The translations under genes were made by a program, and so were the position numbers. This document shows positions 1 through 16,630 of a DNA stretch of 64,000 nt, piece after piece. Below the pieces are notes generated by a model. That model did no database searches. It was not told the origin of the DNA and saw only the letters and a program-made list of their open reading frames with translations. This DNA is from CBDHCC01 sp965219235. GTDB lineage: Bacteria > Pseudomonadota > Alphaproteobacteria > Sphingomonadales > Sphingomonadaceae. Every line of letters begins with the position of its first letter. The stretch's first letter is position 1. Where the stretch lies: positions 1,984,001 to 2,048,000 of the forward strand of contig OZ244721.1 in assembly GCA_965219235.1 (NCBI GenBank), given 5' to 3'.

Positions 1-176
1 CGTGGAGGGGAACCCCTGTTCGGCCACTGCTCCAGCGACCCGATGGCGTCAGCGTAGAGGGTCAGCAGACGCTCCGCCGTATCTTCTCCAGCGTTCCGGC
101 GCAGATAGCGATAGCACTCGAGAAGGTCTTGCTCAGCGGCGGCGCTGATCGAAACGGTGTGCATGCGGTTGGTCAC
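1..176 (-). CDS. ParE/RelE-type toxin (3' end outside window)
   Basis: The reading frame starts at a GTG (174-176) that overlaps the antitoxin stop codon as GTGA; an ATG at 162-164 is an alternative start. The visible 58 residues include SISAAAEQDLLECYRYL, then an R-N-A-G-x-x-T-A-x-R-L stretch and E-Q-W-P-x-R-G-S-P, which is the layout of the ParE/RelE family (small ribonucleases or gyrase poisons). The C-terminal catalytic part lies outside the window. It pairs with the Phd-like gene immediately upstream, in the antitoxin-then-toxin order usual for this class. Which target it attacks cannot be said from this part. Confidence 0.75.
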   Translation of the reverse strand, partial: MTNRMHTVSISAAAEQDLLECYRYLRRNAGEDTAERLLTLYADAIGSLEQWPNRGSPP

Positions 177-460
177 GCCGCCAGTTTCCGTGCCTCCAAA
201 TCTGCGCGAAGCTCAGCCAGAACGTCGGCCGCTGGTCGCGCTTTTCCATCGCGGAACTGCTGGTCTCCATGTAGGATGATCTGCAGCATCGCCAGCGTCT
301 CCTGCGCCTCCTCATAGGCGCGGATGTCCATCAGCACGGCCTTGGCCTCGCCGTGCTGGGTGATGATGATCGGGTCGATGGTCTCGTGCAGCCGCTCCAG
401 CACCTCGGCGGCGTTCGCCTTGATGTAGCTGATCGGTTTGATCTGGGTCGAATAGCGCAT
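173..460 (-). CDS. Phd/YefM-family antitoxin
   Basis: This 95-residue protein begins with the Phd/YefM DNA-binding fold: ISYIKANAAEVLERL, then PIIITQHGEAKAVLMD, which is the conserved beta hairpin of the family. The acidic and basic C-terminal helix (ELRADLEARK) would be the part that wraps the toxin. It should neutralise the ParE/RelE-like toxin downstream and repress their shared promoter. The two genes overlap by four bases, so translation is coupled. The start ATG at 458-460 fits the family's usual N-terminus. Confidence 0.85.
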   Translation of the reverse strand: MRYSTQIKPISYIKANAAEVLERLHETIDPIIITQHGEAKAVLMDIRAYEEAQETLAMLQIILHGDQQFRDGKARPAADVLAELRADLEARKLAA

Positions 461-522
461 GGTTCGTCTCCGGTCTGATAAGGGTCCGAAATTAGTCCGT
501 CACCGTCGGCTCCGCAAGCGCG

Positions 523-2169
523 TCAGACCGGCTCCAGTCTCCGCTCCCCTTGCCGCACCGCCATCCGGTGTGTGCCCTTCAGCGCCGTCGAGCGGGTGCG
601 GATGGTGTCGAGGAAGCGCCATTCGCTCACCGCCCGGTCGCGCTCCAGCGTCACCGCCACATATCCGCGATCCTGCGTGTTCGCCCATTTGAGCGCCGGG
701 TTGGCTTCGACCATCGCGCGCGACCGGTCGGCCTCGCTCGCTCCTCGCAAGAAGGATTCGTAGCCCGGCGAGGTGACGGACTGACCGTCGAACTCCACGC
801 CTGCCCGGCTTCCCCCCTCCTCCAGATCGAAGGCCCAGGCGTTGTGACTGTCGCCCGCCAGAACGATCAGGTTCGCGTCCGCCACCATCGCGCTCGTCAG
901 CAGGCGCGCGCGGGCGGCGGGGTAGCCGTCCCAGCTGTCGAGATTGAGCGGCAGGCCGGCCGCCGCGACCGCCAGATCGGTCGCGAGCCGATTGCGGATG
1001 TAGTCCGGCGCGTCCGCCGGCACCCAGCGGGCAACCTCGACCGGGGTCCGCAGCGAGCCCAGGATGGTGCCCTGCCCGATCACCTGCCAGCGTGTGCCCG
1101 CCCGAGTGCTCGCCGTCAGCTCTGCGGCGACGAGCGCCTCCTGCGGCAGTCCCATCATCGAACGCGCGGGATCGGCCCACGCGCCGTCGCGGAAGGCGGC
1201 GAGGGCCGCGCCGGACTCCTCCGGTGGCCGGCCGGCCAGCACCTCGCCGAAGGACAGTTGCTTCGTGCGCCCCGTGACCCGCGTGTCGGGCAGGATCAGG
1301 GTGGCGAGGTCGCCGACGCGATAGGTGCGGTGGCGGCCGGGGCGCACCGGCATCCATTCCTCCCAGGCCCGTTCGGCGGCGCGGCGGCGGGTGGTCCAGT
1401 CGCCTTCGGTGTCCGGCTGGTGGTTCTGGGCGCCCAGCGTCCAGTCATCGTTGGCGATCTCGTGGTCGTCCCACATCGCCACCATCGGCAGCGCCGCGTG
1501 CAGCCGCCGCAGGTCCGGATCGGCGCGGTAGGTCGCGTAGCGCAGGCGATAGTCGGCCAGCGTCACGATCTCGTTCGCCGGCTCGATCGTCCGACCGGGC
1601 TGCGCCTCCGGGGTGGAGGGGTATTTGCCCGGCTCGTACTCGTAGAAATAGTCGCCCAGGCTCATCGCCAGATCGAACTCGTCGGCGGCGTCGGCGGCGT
1701 GACCGTAGGCGTTGAAGAAACCGAAGGGCAGGTTGGCGCAGGAGAAGACGGCGATGCGAAAGGGGTCCACGCCTTCGACCGGCAGCGTCTTCGTCCGGCC
1801 GATGGGCGATGCCGTGCCGTCCGGGGCCACGAAGCGGTAGTGATAGCGCGTGCCGGGCTTGAGGCCGCTCACCACCGCCTGAGCCGTCCAGTCGCGCTCC
1901 GGTCCGGCGATCACCATCGTGCCGCCGGCTATCCGCGCGAAGTCGGACGTCTCCGACACCTCGCAGGTCAGCGGCGCGTCGGCGGTGCTCACATAGCGGG
2001 TCCACAGCAGCACCGAGTCGCCGTCCGGCTCCCCGCTGGCGACGGAGTGGGTGAAACCGCGCGCGGTCAGCAGCTCCGCCGCCCGTCCGCTCGTCGCCAG
2101 GAGGCCAACTTCTGTGACCGCCAGGCCGAGAAGCTGCCGCCGGTCCAGTCGCAACGTCATCGCCTTCAC
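523..2169 (-). CDS. phoD: PhoD-family alkaline phosphatase/phosphodiesterase
   Basis: This is a 548-residue PhoD-like metallophosphatase, which releases phosphate from organic mono- or diesters outside the cytoplasm. The N-terminus has a twin-arginine-like signal (LDRRQLLGLAV, R10-R11), consistent with Tat export of a metal-loaded enzyme. The PhoD N-terminal domain (FTHSVASGEPDGDSVLLWTR) follows, then the catalytic domain with FSCANLPFGFFNAY, SLGDYFYEYEPGKYP, the metal-binding WDDHEIANDDW and, near the end, AGDSHNAW. Length and motif order match complete family members. It stands alone and diverges from the aldolase gene across a 63-base gap; no Pho box was identified. Confidence 0.9.
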   Translation of the reverse strand: MKAMTLRLDRRQLLGLAVTEVGLLATSGRAAELLTARGFTHSVASGEPDGDSVLLWTRYVSTADAPLTCEVSETSDFARIAGGTMVIAGPERDWTAQAVVSGLKPGTRYHYRFVAPDGTASPIGRTKTLPVEGVDPFRIAVFSCANLPFGFFNAYGHAADAADEFDLAMSLGDYFYEYEPGKYPSTPEAQPGRTIEPANEIVTLADYRLRYATYRADPDLRRLHAALPMVAMWDDHEIANDDWTLGAQNHQPDTEGDWTTRRRAAERAWEEWMPVRPGRHRTYRVGDLATLILPDTRVTGRTKQLSFGEVLAGRPPEESGAALAAFRDGAWADPARSMMGLPQEALVAAELTASTRAGTRWQVIGQGTILGSLRTPVEVARWVPADAPDYIRNRLATDLAVAAAGLPLNLDSWDGYPAARARLLTSAMVADANLIVLAGDSHNAWAFDLEEGGSRAGVEFDGQSVTSPGYESFLRGASEADRSRAMVEANPALKWANTQDRGYVAVTLERDRAVSEWRFLDTIRTRSTALKGTHRMAVRQGERRLEPV

Positions 2170-2232
2170 CCTCCAACTGCGCTATGTCACCCCGCATAGA
2201 CGCGCAAAGCGACCGTTGGGAGACACGACGCC

Positions 2233-3012
2233 ATGGCCACGCAACTGAAATCCGCTCCCTCGATCCGCGACCGGGTGAGCGAGGAGGAGTGGGCGGTGCG
2301 CTGCGACCTGGCCGCCGCCTACCGGCTGGTGGCGCTGTTCGGCTGGGACGACCTGATCTTCACCCACCTGTCGGCGCGCGTGCCGGGGCCGGAGCACCAC
2401 TTCCTCTTGAACCCCTACACCCACGCCTTCGACGAGATCACGGCGTCGTCGCTGGTCAAGATCGACACCGACGGCGTGGCCGTGATGGAGGGGTCGCCGC
2501 CGGTCAACGCGGCCGGCTTCACCATCCACTCCGCGATCCACATGGCGCGGGACGACGCGATGGCGGTGATCCACCTGCACACGCCCTACGGACAGGCGGT
2601 GAGTGCGATGGCGGACGGCCTGTTGCCGCACACCCAGACGAGCATGATCGCCGGCGGCGACCTCGCCTATCACCACTACGAGGGCATCGCGACGGATCTG
2701 GAGGAGCGCGAGCGGCTGGTCGAGGATCTGGGCGCCAAGCACGTCATGATCCTGCGCAATCACGGCACGCTGACGGTCGGCGCCACGATCGGCCAGGCGT
2801 TCCTGCGCATGTACTTCCTGGAGCGCGCCTGCGAGGCGCAGGTCCACATGCTTGCGGCCGGGCGGGACGGGCTCAACCCGCCGCCGCAGGGGACGCCGGA
2901 GAAGGTGGCCGGGCAGAGCGCACCGGCGGGGATCGGGATGATCGCCGACGGCCTCGCTTGGCCCGCTCTGGTGCGGCGCGCCGAGCGGCACGATTCCTCC
3001 TTCCGCGACTGA
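2233..3012 (+). CDS. Class II aldolase/adducin family protein
   Basis: This 259-residue protein carries the class II aldolase/adducin fold: N-terminal FGWDDLIFTHLSARVP, then the metal-ligand motif VIHLHTPYG (two His) and the third metal region ILRNHGTLTVG. Family members are zinc-dependent aldolases or epimerases acting on sugar phosphates, but this subgroup (common in sphingomonads next to acyl-CoA genes) has no fixed substrate, so only the fold is assigned. It is followed after 11 bases by an enoyl-CoA hydratase on the same strand, suggesting co-transcription. Confidence 0.85.
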   Translation: MATQLKSAPSIRDRVSEEEWAVRCDLAAAYRLVALFGWDDLIFTHLSARVPGPEHHFLLNPYTHAFDEITASSLVKIDTDGVAVMEGSPPVNAAGFTIHSAIHMARDDAMAVIHLHTPYGQAVSAMADGLLPHTQTSMIAGGDLAYHHYEGIATDLEERERLVEDLGAKHVMILRNHGTLTVGATIGQAFLRMYFLERACEAQVHMLAAGRDGLNPPPQGTPEKVAGQSAPAGIGMIADGLAWPALVRRAERHDSSFRD

Positions 3013-3023
3013 GCCCCTTCGCG

Positions 3024-3803
3024 ATGTCCGAACAACTGATCGCCGAGCGGCGCGGCGACGTCCTCGTCCTGACGCTCAATCGGCCGGAGCGGATGAACGC
3101 CGCGACGCTGAGCCTGGCCGACGAGATGTCGGCCGCGCTCAATGATCTGGGCGACGCGCGCGCGGTGCTGATGACCGGCGCGGGTCGCGCCTTTTGCGCG
3201 GGCGCGGACCTGGCGGCGCGGGGTGCGATCACCGGCTCGCGCGGCGAGGCGACGGAGCGGTCGCTGACCGAGCATTACAATCCGCTGATCCTGCGCCTCC
3301 ACGCGCTCACCGTGCCGGTGGTGAGCGCGGTCAATGGCGCGGCGGCGGGCATCGGCTGTTCGCTGGCGCTGGCCGCCGACCTCGTGCTCGCGGGACGCTC
3401 CGCCTATTTCCTGCAGGCGTTCGTCAACATCGGGCTGGTGCCCGACGGCGGCGCGACCTGGATGCTGCCGCGCCTGATCGGCACCGCGCGCGCCAAGGCG
3501 ATGATGATGCTGGGCGAGCGGGTCGGCGCCGAACAAGCCGAGGACTGGGGCCTGATCCACCGCGCCGTCGACGATGAAATGCTGATGGACGAGGCGCTGG
3601 CCCTGGCCGAACGCCTGGCGCGTGGGCCGACCGTCGCGTTGGGCCAGATGCGGCGGCTGGCGAACGGTGCGGCCGAGATGTCGCTGGTACGGGCGATGTC
3701 GGCGGAGGCTGCCGGCCAGCGAAACGCGTCGGAGAGCGACGACGCCATGGAGGGGGGCGCGGCGTTCCTCGCGAAACGACCGCCCGCCTTTACCGGCCGC
3801 TGA
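3024..3803 (+). CDS. Enoyl-CoA hydratase/isomerase (crotonase family)
   Basis: This is a 259-residue crotonase-fold protein. It shows the oxyanion-hole segments AFCAGADLAARG and NGAAAGIGCSLALAADL, and the FVNIGLVPDGGATWMLPRLIG block containing the second catalytic position. The usual second Glu is replaced around PDGG, as in PaaG/PaaB-like isomerase-hydratases, so isomerase activity in phenylacetate-type or fatty acid degradation is possible. The start at 3024 gives the standard N-terminus (EQLIAERRGDVLVLTLNRPE). It sits 11 bases downstream of the aldolase gene. Confidence 0.9.
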   Translation: MSEQLIAERRGDVLVLTLNRPERMNAATLSLADEMSAALNDLGDARAVLMTGAGRAFCAGADLAARGAITGSRGEATERSLTEHYNPLILRLHALTVPVVSAVNGAAAGIGCSLALAADLVLAGRSAYFLQAFVNIGLVPDGGATWMLPRLIGTARAKAMMMLGERVGAEQAEDWGLIHRAVDDEMLMDEALALAERLARGPTVALGQMRRLANGAAEMSLVRAMSAEAAGQRNASESDDAMEGGAAFLAKRPPAFTGR

Positions 3804-4244
3804 CGCAATCCAGCGGCGGGCGTCGCCAGGGATCGCCACCGGCTGACCGTTGTCGATGTCGCCCCCCTCGTTCGGATCGGTGTTCCACGCCTGCACGCAG
3901 GCGCGCATCTGCCACTGGTTCTTGTCGATGACGCCCTGCACCTCCTGAAGCAGGTTGGCGGTGGTGGGGTCGCTGTCGTTGGTGGCCTGGATCCCCTGCC
4001 CGGTCGCGTCGCTGACCGTGCGGTAGTTGCGCGCGAACCAGCCGATCACGAAGGCGTCGTCCAGAAAGCCGCCCGCGACCTCCGGCTGTCGGCTGGTGCG
4101 CACGGTCGTGGTCTGTCGCCCGTCCGAGGAGACCCCGATCGCCTGCACGCGCTCGGCCACCGTGTCGGTGCACTTGGCTCTGGGCGGCGGCGGGGGTGGC
4201 GAACACGCGATGGCGAGGAGGAGAGCGGGCAAAGGGAGTCGCAT
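3804..4244 (-). pseudogene. Lipoprotein gene without a visible 3' end
   Basis: The frame starts at an ATG at 4242-4244 with a short lipoprotein signal (LPALLLAIAC) and a polyproline linker. About 125 residues of normal-looking protein follow (for example VAGGFLDDAFVIGWFARNYR and NQWQMRACVQAWNTDP). No stop codon appears before the frame runs into the antisense strand of the crotonase gene; it stays open to 2760. Either the 3' end was lost by a deletion next to the crotonase stop codon, or the protein really overlaps that gene antisense. I do not recognise the family, and the end given here is where protein-like sequence fades, not a stop codon. Confidence 0.45.
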
Positions 4245-4470
4245 GGTGGTCGTCCCCGTTGGTGGAACTCCCGAAACCCGGAACTTCGTCAACATGTCCA
4301 ACGCTTTGAACGCTCAATAGCCGGAGCGCAGCACCGCCTCTCCCTTGGCCGGAACGGTGGGGGTCCAGCTCTGCACGCCAGCGTTGCGCGCCAGCGGCCG
4401 GGGCGTCGGTGCGACGGACAGGGCGGAGCCCGTGATGGACTCCGCCCCCGGCTCGTTCGGGACCTCGGGC

Positions 4471-8784
<4,314 letters not shown>

Positions 8785-8804
8785 GTGATGTGTCCTTGAT
8801 CCTG

Positions 8805-8913
8805 AACCCCTCTCCCGCCGGGAGAGGGAGGGGCCCGCCGCGAAGCGGTGGGAGGGTGAGGGTGACCGCACGGGACGTCACCCTCACCCCGACCCTCTCC
8901 CAAAGGGAGAGGG
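8805..8913. repeat. Palindromic intergenic repeat, copy 1 (rpoB-rpoC gap)
   Basis: Two hairpin-forming blocks (CTCTCCCGCCGGGAGAG and CCTCTCCCAAAGGGAGAGG) flank an inner pair of GGGTGAGGGTGAC / GTCACCCTCACCC arms. The full unit can therefore fold into a long cruciform. It lies between rpoB and rpoC without interrupting either gene. It is the first of seven related copies in 8.8-23.7 kb. Confidence 0.85.
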
Positions 8914-8920
8914 AGAATGG

Positions 8921-13105
<4,185 letters not shown>

Positions 13106-13405
13106 GGGTGCTTGTGTCGCCTCGCCGTCGTATGAACCGGGTGCGCGGAAAACGCCGAACGCTGCTCGCTCCCGGGAGGGGAACGGCAGTGCCGGCGGCT
13201 GATGAAACCCAAACCGTCCATGCGGAGGCGCGCTGCGCGACGGCGCACCCTGTCTCGATCGGTGTAAGAATTGACGATGTAGGGGTTGGGTGGGGGGTGG
13301 TCAAGGGGTGTGTCGGACGTGCAACTTCGCAGACAACCTCGCTAAGCAACATGCCTCTTGCCGATATTCAGTAATAAGCTTATCGCGATTCGGCAGGAGG
13401 ACGCC
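13106..13405. promoter_or_regulatory. Divergent regulatory region between rpoB and the DUF2975 operon
   Basis: This 300-base stretch has no gene and lies between two diverging units. On the right side a perfect palindrome ATAAGCTTAT (13374-13383) precedes the DUF2975 gene. It could be the operator of the Xre-type regulator encoded two genes later. A purine-rich ribosome binding site AGGAGG (13395-13400) sits five bases before that gene's ATG. No clear -35/-10 pair for rpoB could be picked by eye. Confidence 0.4.
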
Positions 13406-13921
13406 ATGCCGAAACGATCGCCCAGCCTGCTTTGGACCACCCGCTCCATCCTGAAGGTGCTCACTGTCCTGAACATCGTGATGGGCATCGCCTTCACAGG
13501 CGTGCTCGGATTGACGGTTCTCAGGCAGGACCTGTGGTTGCAGCGAGTCGACGGCGGGCCGGACGATCCCGCCACTCTCCTGTTCTGGATCCGGGTCGTC
13601 CTGCTCATCGGGATCGCAGTTGCCCCCCTCGCCCACCTTCTATTCACACGGCTGAACGCGATCGTGCGATCGGTCGAGACCGGCTCGCCCTTCACCGCCG
13701 CCAACGCGGTGCGGCTGAAAGCGATCGCCTGGGCGGTGCTCGCCATCCAGATTCTGGATTTGGGGTTCGGCCTCGCGAGCGTCCAGACCGCGCGGGCCGG
13801 CGAGTTCATCGGCTGGAGCCCTGGTCTGACCGGCTGGCTCGCCGTCCTCCTGCTCTTCGTGCTTGCCCGGGTATTCGAACGAGGGTCCGCCATGGAAGAC
13901 GAACTGGCGGGCACGGTCTGA
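13406..13921 (+). CDS. DUF2975 family membrane protein
   Basis: This 171-residue protein has about four hydrophobic segments: near residues 15-35 (LKVLTVLNIVMGIAFTGVLGL cut short), 55-80 (FWIRVVLLIGIAVAPLAHLLF), 105-125 and 135-155. The middle motif (FTRLNAIVRSVETGSPFTAANAVRLKAIAWAVLAIQ, given as the region around residues 78-113) is the DUF2975 signature. The ATG at 13406 has an AGGAGG five bases upstream and is preferred over an in-frame ATG at 13358. The stop codon overlaps the start of the Xre gene (TGATG), so the pair is translationally coupled. Such pairs are common, but the role of DUF2975 is unknown. Confidence 0.85.
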   Translation: MPKRSPSLLWTTRSILKVLTVLNIVMGIAFTGVLGLTVLRQDLWLQRVDGGPDDPATLLFWIRVVLLIGIAVAPLAHLLFTRLNAIVRSVETGSPFTAANAVRLKAIAWAVLAIQILDLGFGLASVQTARAGEFIGWSPGLTGWLAVLLLFVLARVFERGSAMEDELAGTV

Positions 13922-14148
13922 TGCCGATCCGCGTCGAACTCGACGAGCTTCTTTACCAGCGCCGCATGACGCTCACCGAACTGTCGGAGCGGGTCGGAAT
14001 CACCCTCGCCAACCTGTCGGTCCTCAAGACCGGCAAGGCCAAGGCGATCCGCTTCACAACGCTCGACGCGATCTGCCGAGAGCTGGAGTGCCAGCCGGGC
14101 GACCTGCTGGCCCATGATCCCACTCAAGATGGAGGTGACCATGATTGA
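13921..14148 (+). CDS. Xre-family transcriptional regulator (YozG-like)
   Basis: This 75-residue protein is almost entirely a helix-turn-helix domain: LDELLYQRRMTLTELSERV, then GITLANLSVLKTGKAKAIRF, and the family's FTTLDAICRELECQPGDLL ending. It belongs to the small Cro/C1 regulators usually paired with DUF2975 proteins and probably autoregulates the operon, possibly at the ATAAGCTTAT palindrome upstream. Its start overlaps the DUF2975 stop by one base and its end overlaps the next gene. Confidence 0.88.
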   Translation: MPIRVELDELLYQRRMTLTELSERVGITLANLSVLKTGKAKAIRFTTLDAICRELECQPGDLLAHDPTQDGGDHD

Positions 14149-14947
14149 CGCGATAAAGGCGGTCTATGGCCGCGCGGGCCGCTACGCGCTCTTGTGTCCG
14201 CTCTTGTTCCTGGTTCCGGTCGCATTCGAGATTGCGCAGCACGTGATCGAACTGCAGCTCGGCTTGTATCGGAGCCGCGAGGCGATGATTGCGGCCGAGG
14301 CGGCCCCAGCGCGGATGGTGATGGGCCACTTCAAGGTCATCGCGCTTTTCCTGACCGGTTACTGGGCGATGCGGTTCGTGGCGTTCGGAAACGATCCTGT
14401 CGCCGCGAGAACTGTCGACGGGAAGGCGGTTCGCCTGTTCCTACCCGTGATGGCTTGGGGACTGCTCTGGCTGGTTCTGCTTCAGGACGGCCCCCTGCTG
14501 GCCGCCGAACTGGACTGGCCCAAGCGTGCAGTGTCCATCGGACTCCTGGCGACCTTTTTCGTCACCTTTCTGTTCGAGCCGTGCCTGGCCGCTTGGAAGA
14601 CCGCCGCTCCCGTTGGCAACGGCAGGATCGGCTTCGTGCGTTCGATCCGACTGATGCGTGGGAACTATCTGTGGGCACTCGGCCTGTCGCTGCTGATCGT
14701 CATGCCACTGATGGTGATCCATTACGGTCTCGCCTTCGCAGCATTGGGCAGATCGCCTCTCATGTCGTGGAGCATCATGGCCGTCGACTCGGCACTGGCC
14801 GGTTTCATGGGTGCCGCAATGACGATCACCAACTACGTCATCGCCCGGCGTGTGACAGACGCACATTCCATCGAACTGATGCCGGAGAGCTTGCCCGCAG
14901 CCGATCGACGAGTCAGTCTCCCAATTGCGCTCAACGTAATCAGATAA
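14141..14947 (+). CDS. Multi-pass membrane protein of unknown function
   Basis: This 268-residue protein begins at an ATG (14141) placed after a strong GGAGGTG ribosome binding site at 14131-14137, and overlaps the Xre stop by eight bases. It has about six hydrophobic stretches (for example YALLCPLLFLVPVAFEIA, LFLPVMAWGLLWLVLL, AVSIGLLATFFVTFLFEP, ALGLSLLIVMPLMVIHYG). No catalytic motif is visible and I do not recognise a named family. As the third gene of the DUF2975-Xre unit it may be part of the same membrane-stress or signalling function, but nothing in the sequence proves it. Confidence 0.75.
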   Translation: MIDAIKAVYGRAGRYALLCPLLFLVPVAFEIAQHVIELQLGLYRSREAMIAAEAAPARMVMGHFKVIALFLTGYWAMRFVAFGNDPVAARTVDGKAVRLFLPVMAWGLLWLVLLQDGPLLAAELDWPKRAVSIGLLATFFVTFLFEPCLAAWKTAAPVGNGRIGFVRSIRLMRGNYLWALGLSLLIVMPLMVIHYGLAFAALGRSPLMSWSIMAVDSALAGFMGAAMTITNYVIARRVTDAHSIELMPESLPAADRRVSLPIALNVIR

Positions 14948-14987
14948 AAGGAAGGGACGGTCCTCCCATCGGGAGAGCCGCCCCTTC
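14946..14987 (-). terminator. Rho-independent terminator for rplJL
   Basis: Read on the minus strand, a GC-rich hairpin (GGGGCGG-CT-CTCCC, loop GATG, GGGAG-GA-CCGTCCC) is followed by TTCCTTTT. It lies about 60 bases after the rplL stop codon, in the right orientation. The stop codon of the converging membrane-protein gene lies at its edge. Confidence 0.75.
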
Positions 14988-15048
14988 GTGGTCGCCGGAC
15001 CCCGGCTCCAAGTCCGGGGTGACGGTCAGCGCGGGACCGCGCCGACCG

Positions 15049-15423
15049 TCACTTGAGCTCGACGGTCGCGCCGGCCTCTTCCAGGCGCTTCTTCAGCTCC
15101 TCGGCCTCGGCCTTGCTGATGCCTTCCTTGACGGCCTTGGGCGCGCCCTCGACCATCGCCTTGGCTTCGGTCAGGCCCAACTGGGTGATCGCGCGGACCT
15201 CCTTGATGACGTTGATCTTCTTGCCGCCGTCGCCGGTCAGGATCACGTCGAACTCGGTCTGCTCCTCCTCGGCGGCGGCGGCGGGCCCGGCCGCCGGTCC
15301 GGCGGCCGCGACGGCGGCGGCGGCGGAGACGCCCCACTTCTCTTCCAGCAGCTTGGAGAGGTCGGCCGCCTCCAGGACGGTCAGTTCGGAAAGCTGGTCC
15401 ACCAGCGTGTTCAGGTCAGCCAT
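15049..15423 (-). CDS. rplL: 50S ribosomal protein L7/L12
   Basis: This 124-residue protein is the stalk protein that recruits translation factors. It has an N-terminal dimerisation helix (MADLNTLVDQLSELTVLEAA), an alanine/proline-rich hinge (about residues 35-55) and the factor-binding C-terminal domain (KKINVIKEVRAITQLGLTEA and the final KKRLEEAGATVELK). It lies 54 bases downstream of rplJ and is followed by a terminator hairpin. Confidence 0.98.
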   Translation of the reverse strand: MADLNTLVDQLSELTVLEAADLSKLLEEKWGVSAAAAVAAAGPAAGPAAAAEEEQTEFDVILTGDGGKKINVIKEVRAITQLGLTEAKAMVEGAPKAVKEGISKAEAEELKKRLEEAGATVELK

Positions 15424-15477
15424 GTTGTTGCTCCGTTTGATAGGGGTTCGGGTTCGTGTCGGTCGGACGCTTGGCCG

Positions 15478-15993
15478 TCAGGCGGCGTCCTTGGTGGCGT
15501 AGGCGTTGAACACCCGGGCGAGCTGGGCGCCCGGTGCCTGGGTGAGCTGGGCGAGCTTGGTCGCGGGCGCCACGATGAGCCCCACGATCTTGGCGCGCAG
15601 TTCGTCGAGCGAGGGGAGCGAGGCGAGCGCCTGGATCCCGCTGGCATCGAGCAGCTGCGTGCCCATGGCACCGCCCACGATCTCCAGCTTCTCGTTCGTC
15701 TTGGCGAAGTCGATCGCGACCTTGGCGGCCGCCACCGGATCGGGCGAGGTGGCGAGCGCCACCGGACCGACCAACAGGTCGCCCAGCTGCTCGTAGTCCG
15801 TGCCCTTGATGGCGATCTTCGCCAGCCGGTTCTTGGTCACCTTGTAGGTCGCGCCGGCCTCGCGCATCTTCTGGCGCAGGTCCGTCGATTGCGCGACGGT
15901 CAGGCCCAGATTGCGCGTGACGACGACCGCGCCGATGTCGGCGAAGGTCGCGTTCAGCGTCTCGACAAGCTCGTGCTTTTGCACGCGGTCCAT
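15478..15993 (-). CDS. rplJ: 50S ribosomal protein L10
   Basis: This 171-residue protein anchors the L7/L12 stalk on the ribosome. The start at 15993 gives MDRVQKHELVETLNATF, the normal N-terminus; the longer upstream frame is leader RNA. Core motifs are RQKMREAGATYKVTKNRLAK and the stalk-binding C-terminal helix (ASLPSLDELRAKIVGLI, then APGAQLARVFNAYA). In the family, L10 (with L7/L12) represses its own leader; the long untranslated region before it is consistent with that. Confidence 0.97.
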   Translation of the reverse strand: MDRVQKHELVETLNATFADIGAVVVTRNLGLTVAQSTDLRQKMREAGATYKVTKNRLAKIAIKGTDYEQLGDLLVGPVALATSPDPVAAAKVAIDFAKTNEKLEIVGGAMGTQLLDASGIQALASLPSLDELRAKIVGLIVAPATKLAQLTQAPGAQLARVFNAYATKDAA

Positions 15994-16335
15994 GCCGGTC
16001 TCCTTCAGGCTCGGGCCGCTCCTGTCAGGGAGAGGCCGATACACAATGCCGCGCGAACCCTCGCGGGTCGCACGGCGGCGAATGTCCAAAGGGGAAAGGA
16101 GCGGACCGTGGCGATCCGAACGGCCCCTGCGAGAGGGAGCCGGCAAACTCATGTCCCCGTCTCGGCGGGAGATTAAGGGAGCGTGAAGCCCCCACCCACT
16201 GTCTCGGACGGCTGCCCCGAAGGGCGAGTGGGTGGTTAGCCGAGGGTGAGGCCGGATGCAAGGATGGGGGTCCCGGCCGACCCACCAAGCCTACCCCATC
16301 ACCCCGGGGCCTGACCCGGGGCGACGGATAAGGAG
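15994..16335 (-). promoter_or_regulatory. rplJL leader region
   Basis: About 340 bases between the candidate promoter and the rplJ start contain no gene. The stretch is rich in complementary GC segments that could fold, as expected for an autoregulatory L10 leader, but no specific kink-turn motif could be proven by eye. Confidence 0.4.
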
Positions 16336-16365
16336 AGTTAAGAATGGACTTGACTTTTGTGCCAA
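16336..16365 (-). promoter_or_regulatory. Candidate promoter for rplJL
   Basis: On the minus strand TTGGCA (16360-16365) and TTAACT (16336-16341) are separated by 18 bases. The surrounding sequence is the only AT-rich patch in the 637-base rplA-rplJ gap. Confidence 0.35.
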
Positions 16366-16393
16366 ATAGGACAGCAAGGCGGACTCAGCTCCG

Positions 16394-16523
16394 ACCCCCT
16401 CTCCCGGCGGGAGAGGGAGGAACCCGCTCGGCGACAGCCGAGGGTGACCGGCATTCCGGCCGCTCGTCACCCTCACCCTTCCGGCGCTTCGCGCCTCCCT
16501 CCCTCTCCCAAGGGGAGAGGGAA
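16394..16523. repeat. Palindromic intergenic repeat, copy 2 (rplA-rplJ gap)
   Basis: It is bounded by CCTCTCCCGGCGGGAGAGG-type and CCTCTCCCAAGGGGAGAGG-type hairpins, with internal AGGGTGACCGG and GTCACCCTCACCC arms, matching copy 1. It lies upstream of the candidate rplJ promoter, so it may mark the end of the rplKA transcript. Confidence 0.85.
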
Positions 16524-16630
16524 CAGCGCGAAAACACGCTGCAGGATCGTCAACTTGTTCATGCTTGGCCCCGGTTTCCTGAACAGGAAGCCGGTCTTGT
16601 CATGTCCGCGCCCGCCGAACGCGGAGGCCG

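Noticed and set aside
4314..4470. A protein-like minus-strand tail (QSWTPTVPAKGEAVLRSGY before a stop at 4314-4316) between rpoC and the lipoprotein
   Set aside because: It has no start codon or ribosome binding site and overlaps the rpoC end in another frame; it could be a gene remnant but cannot be supported.
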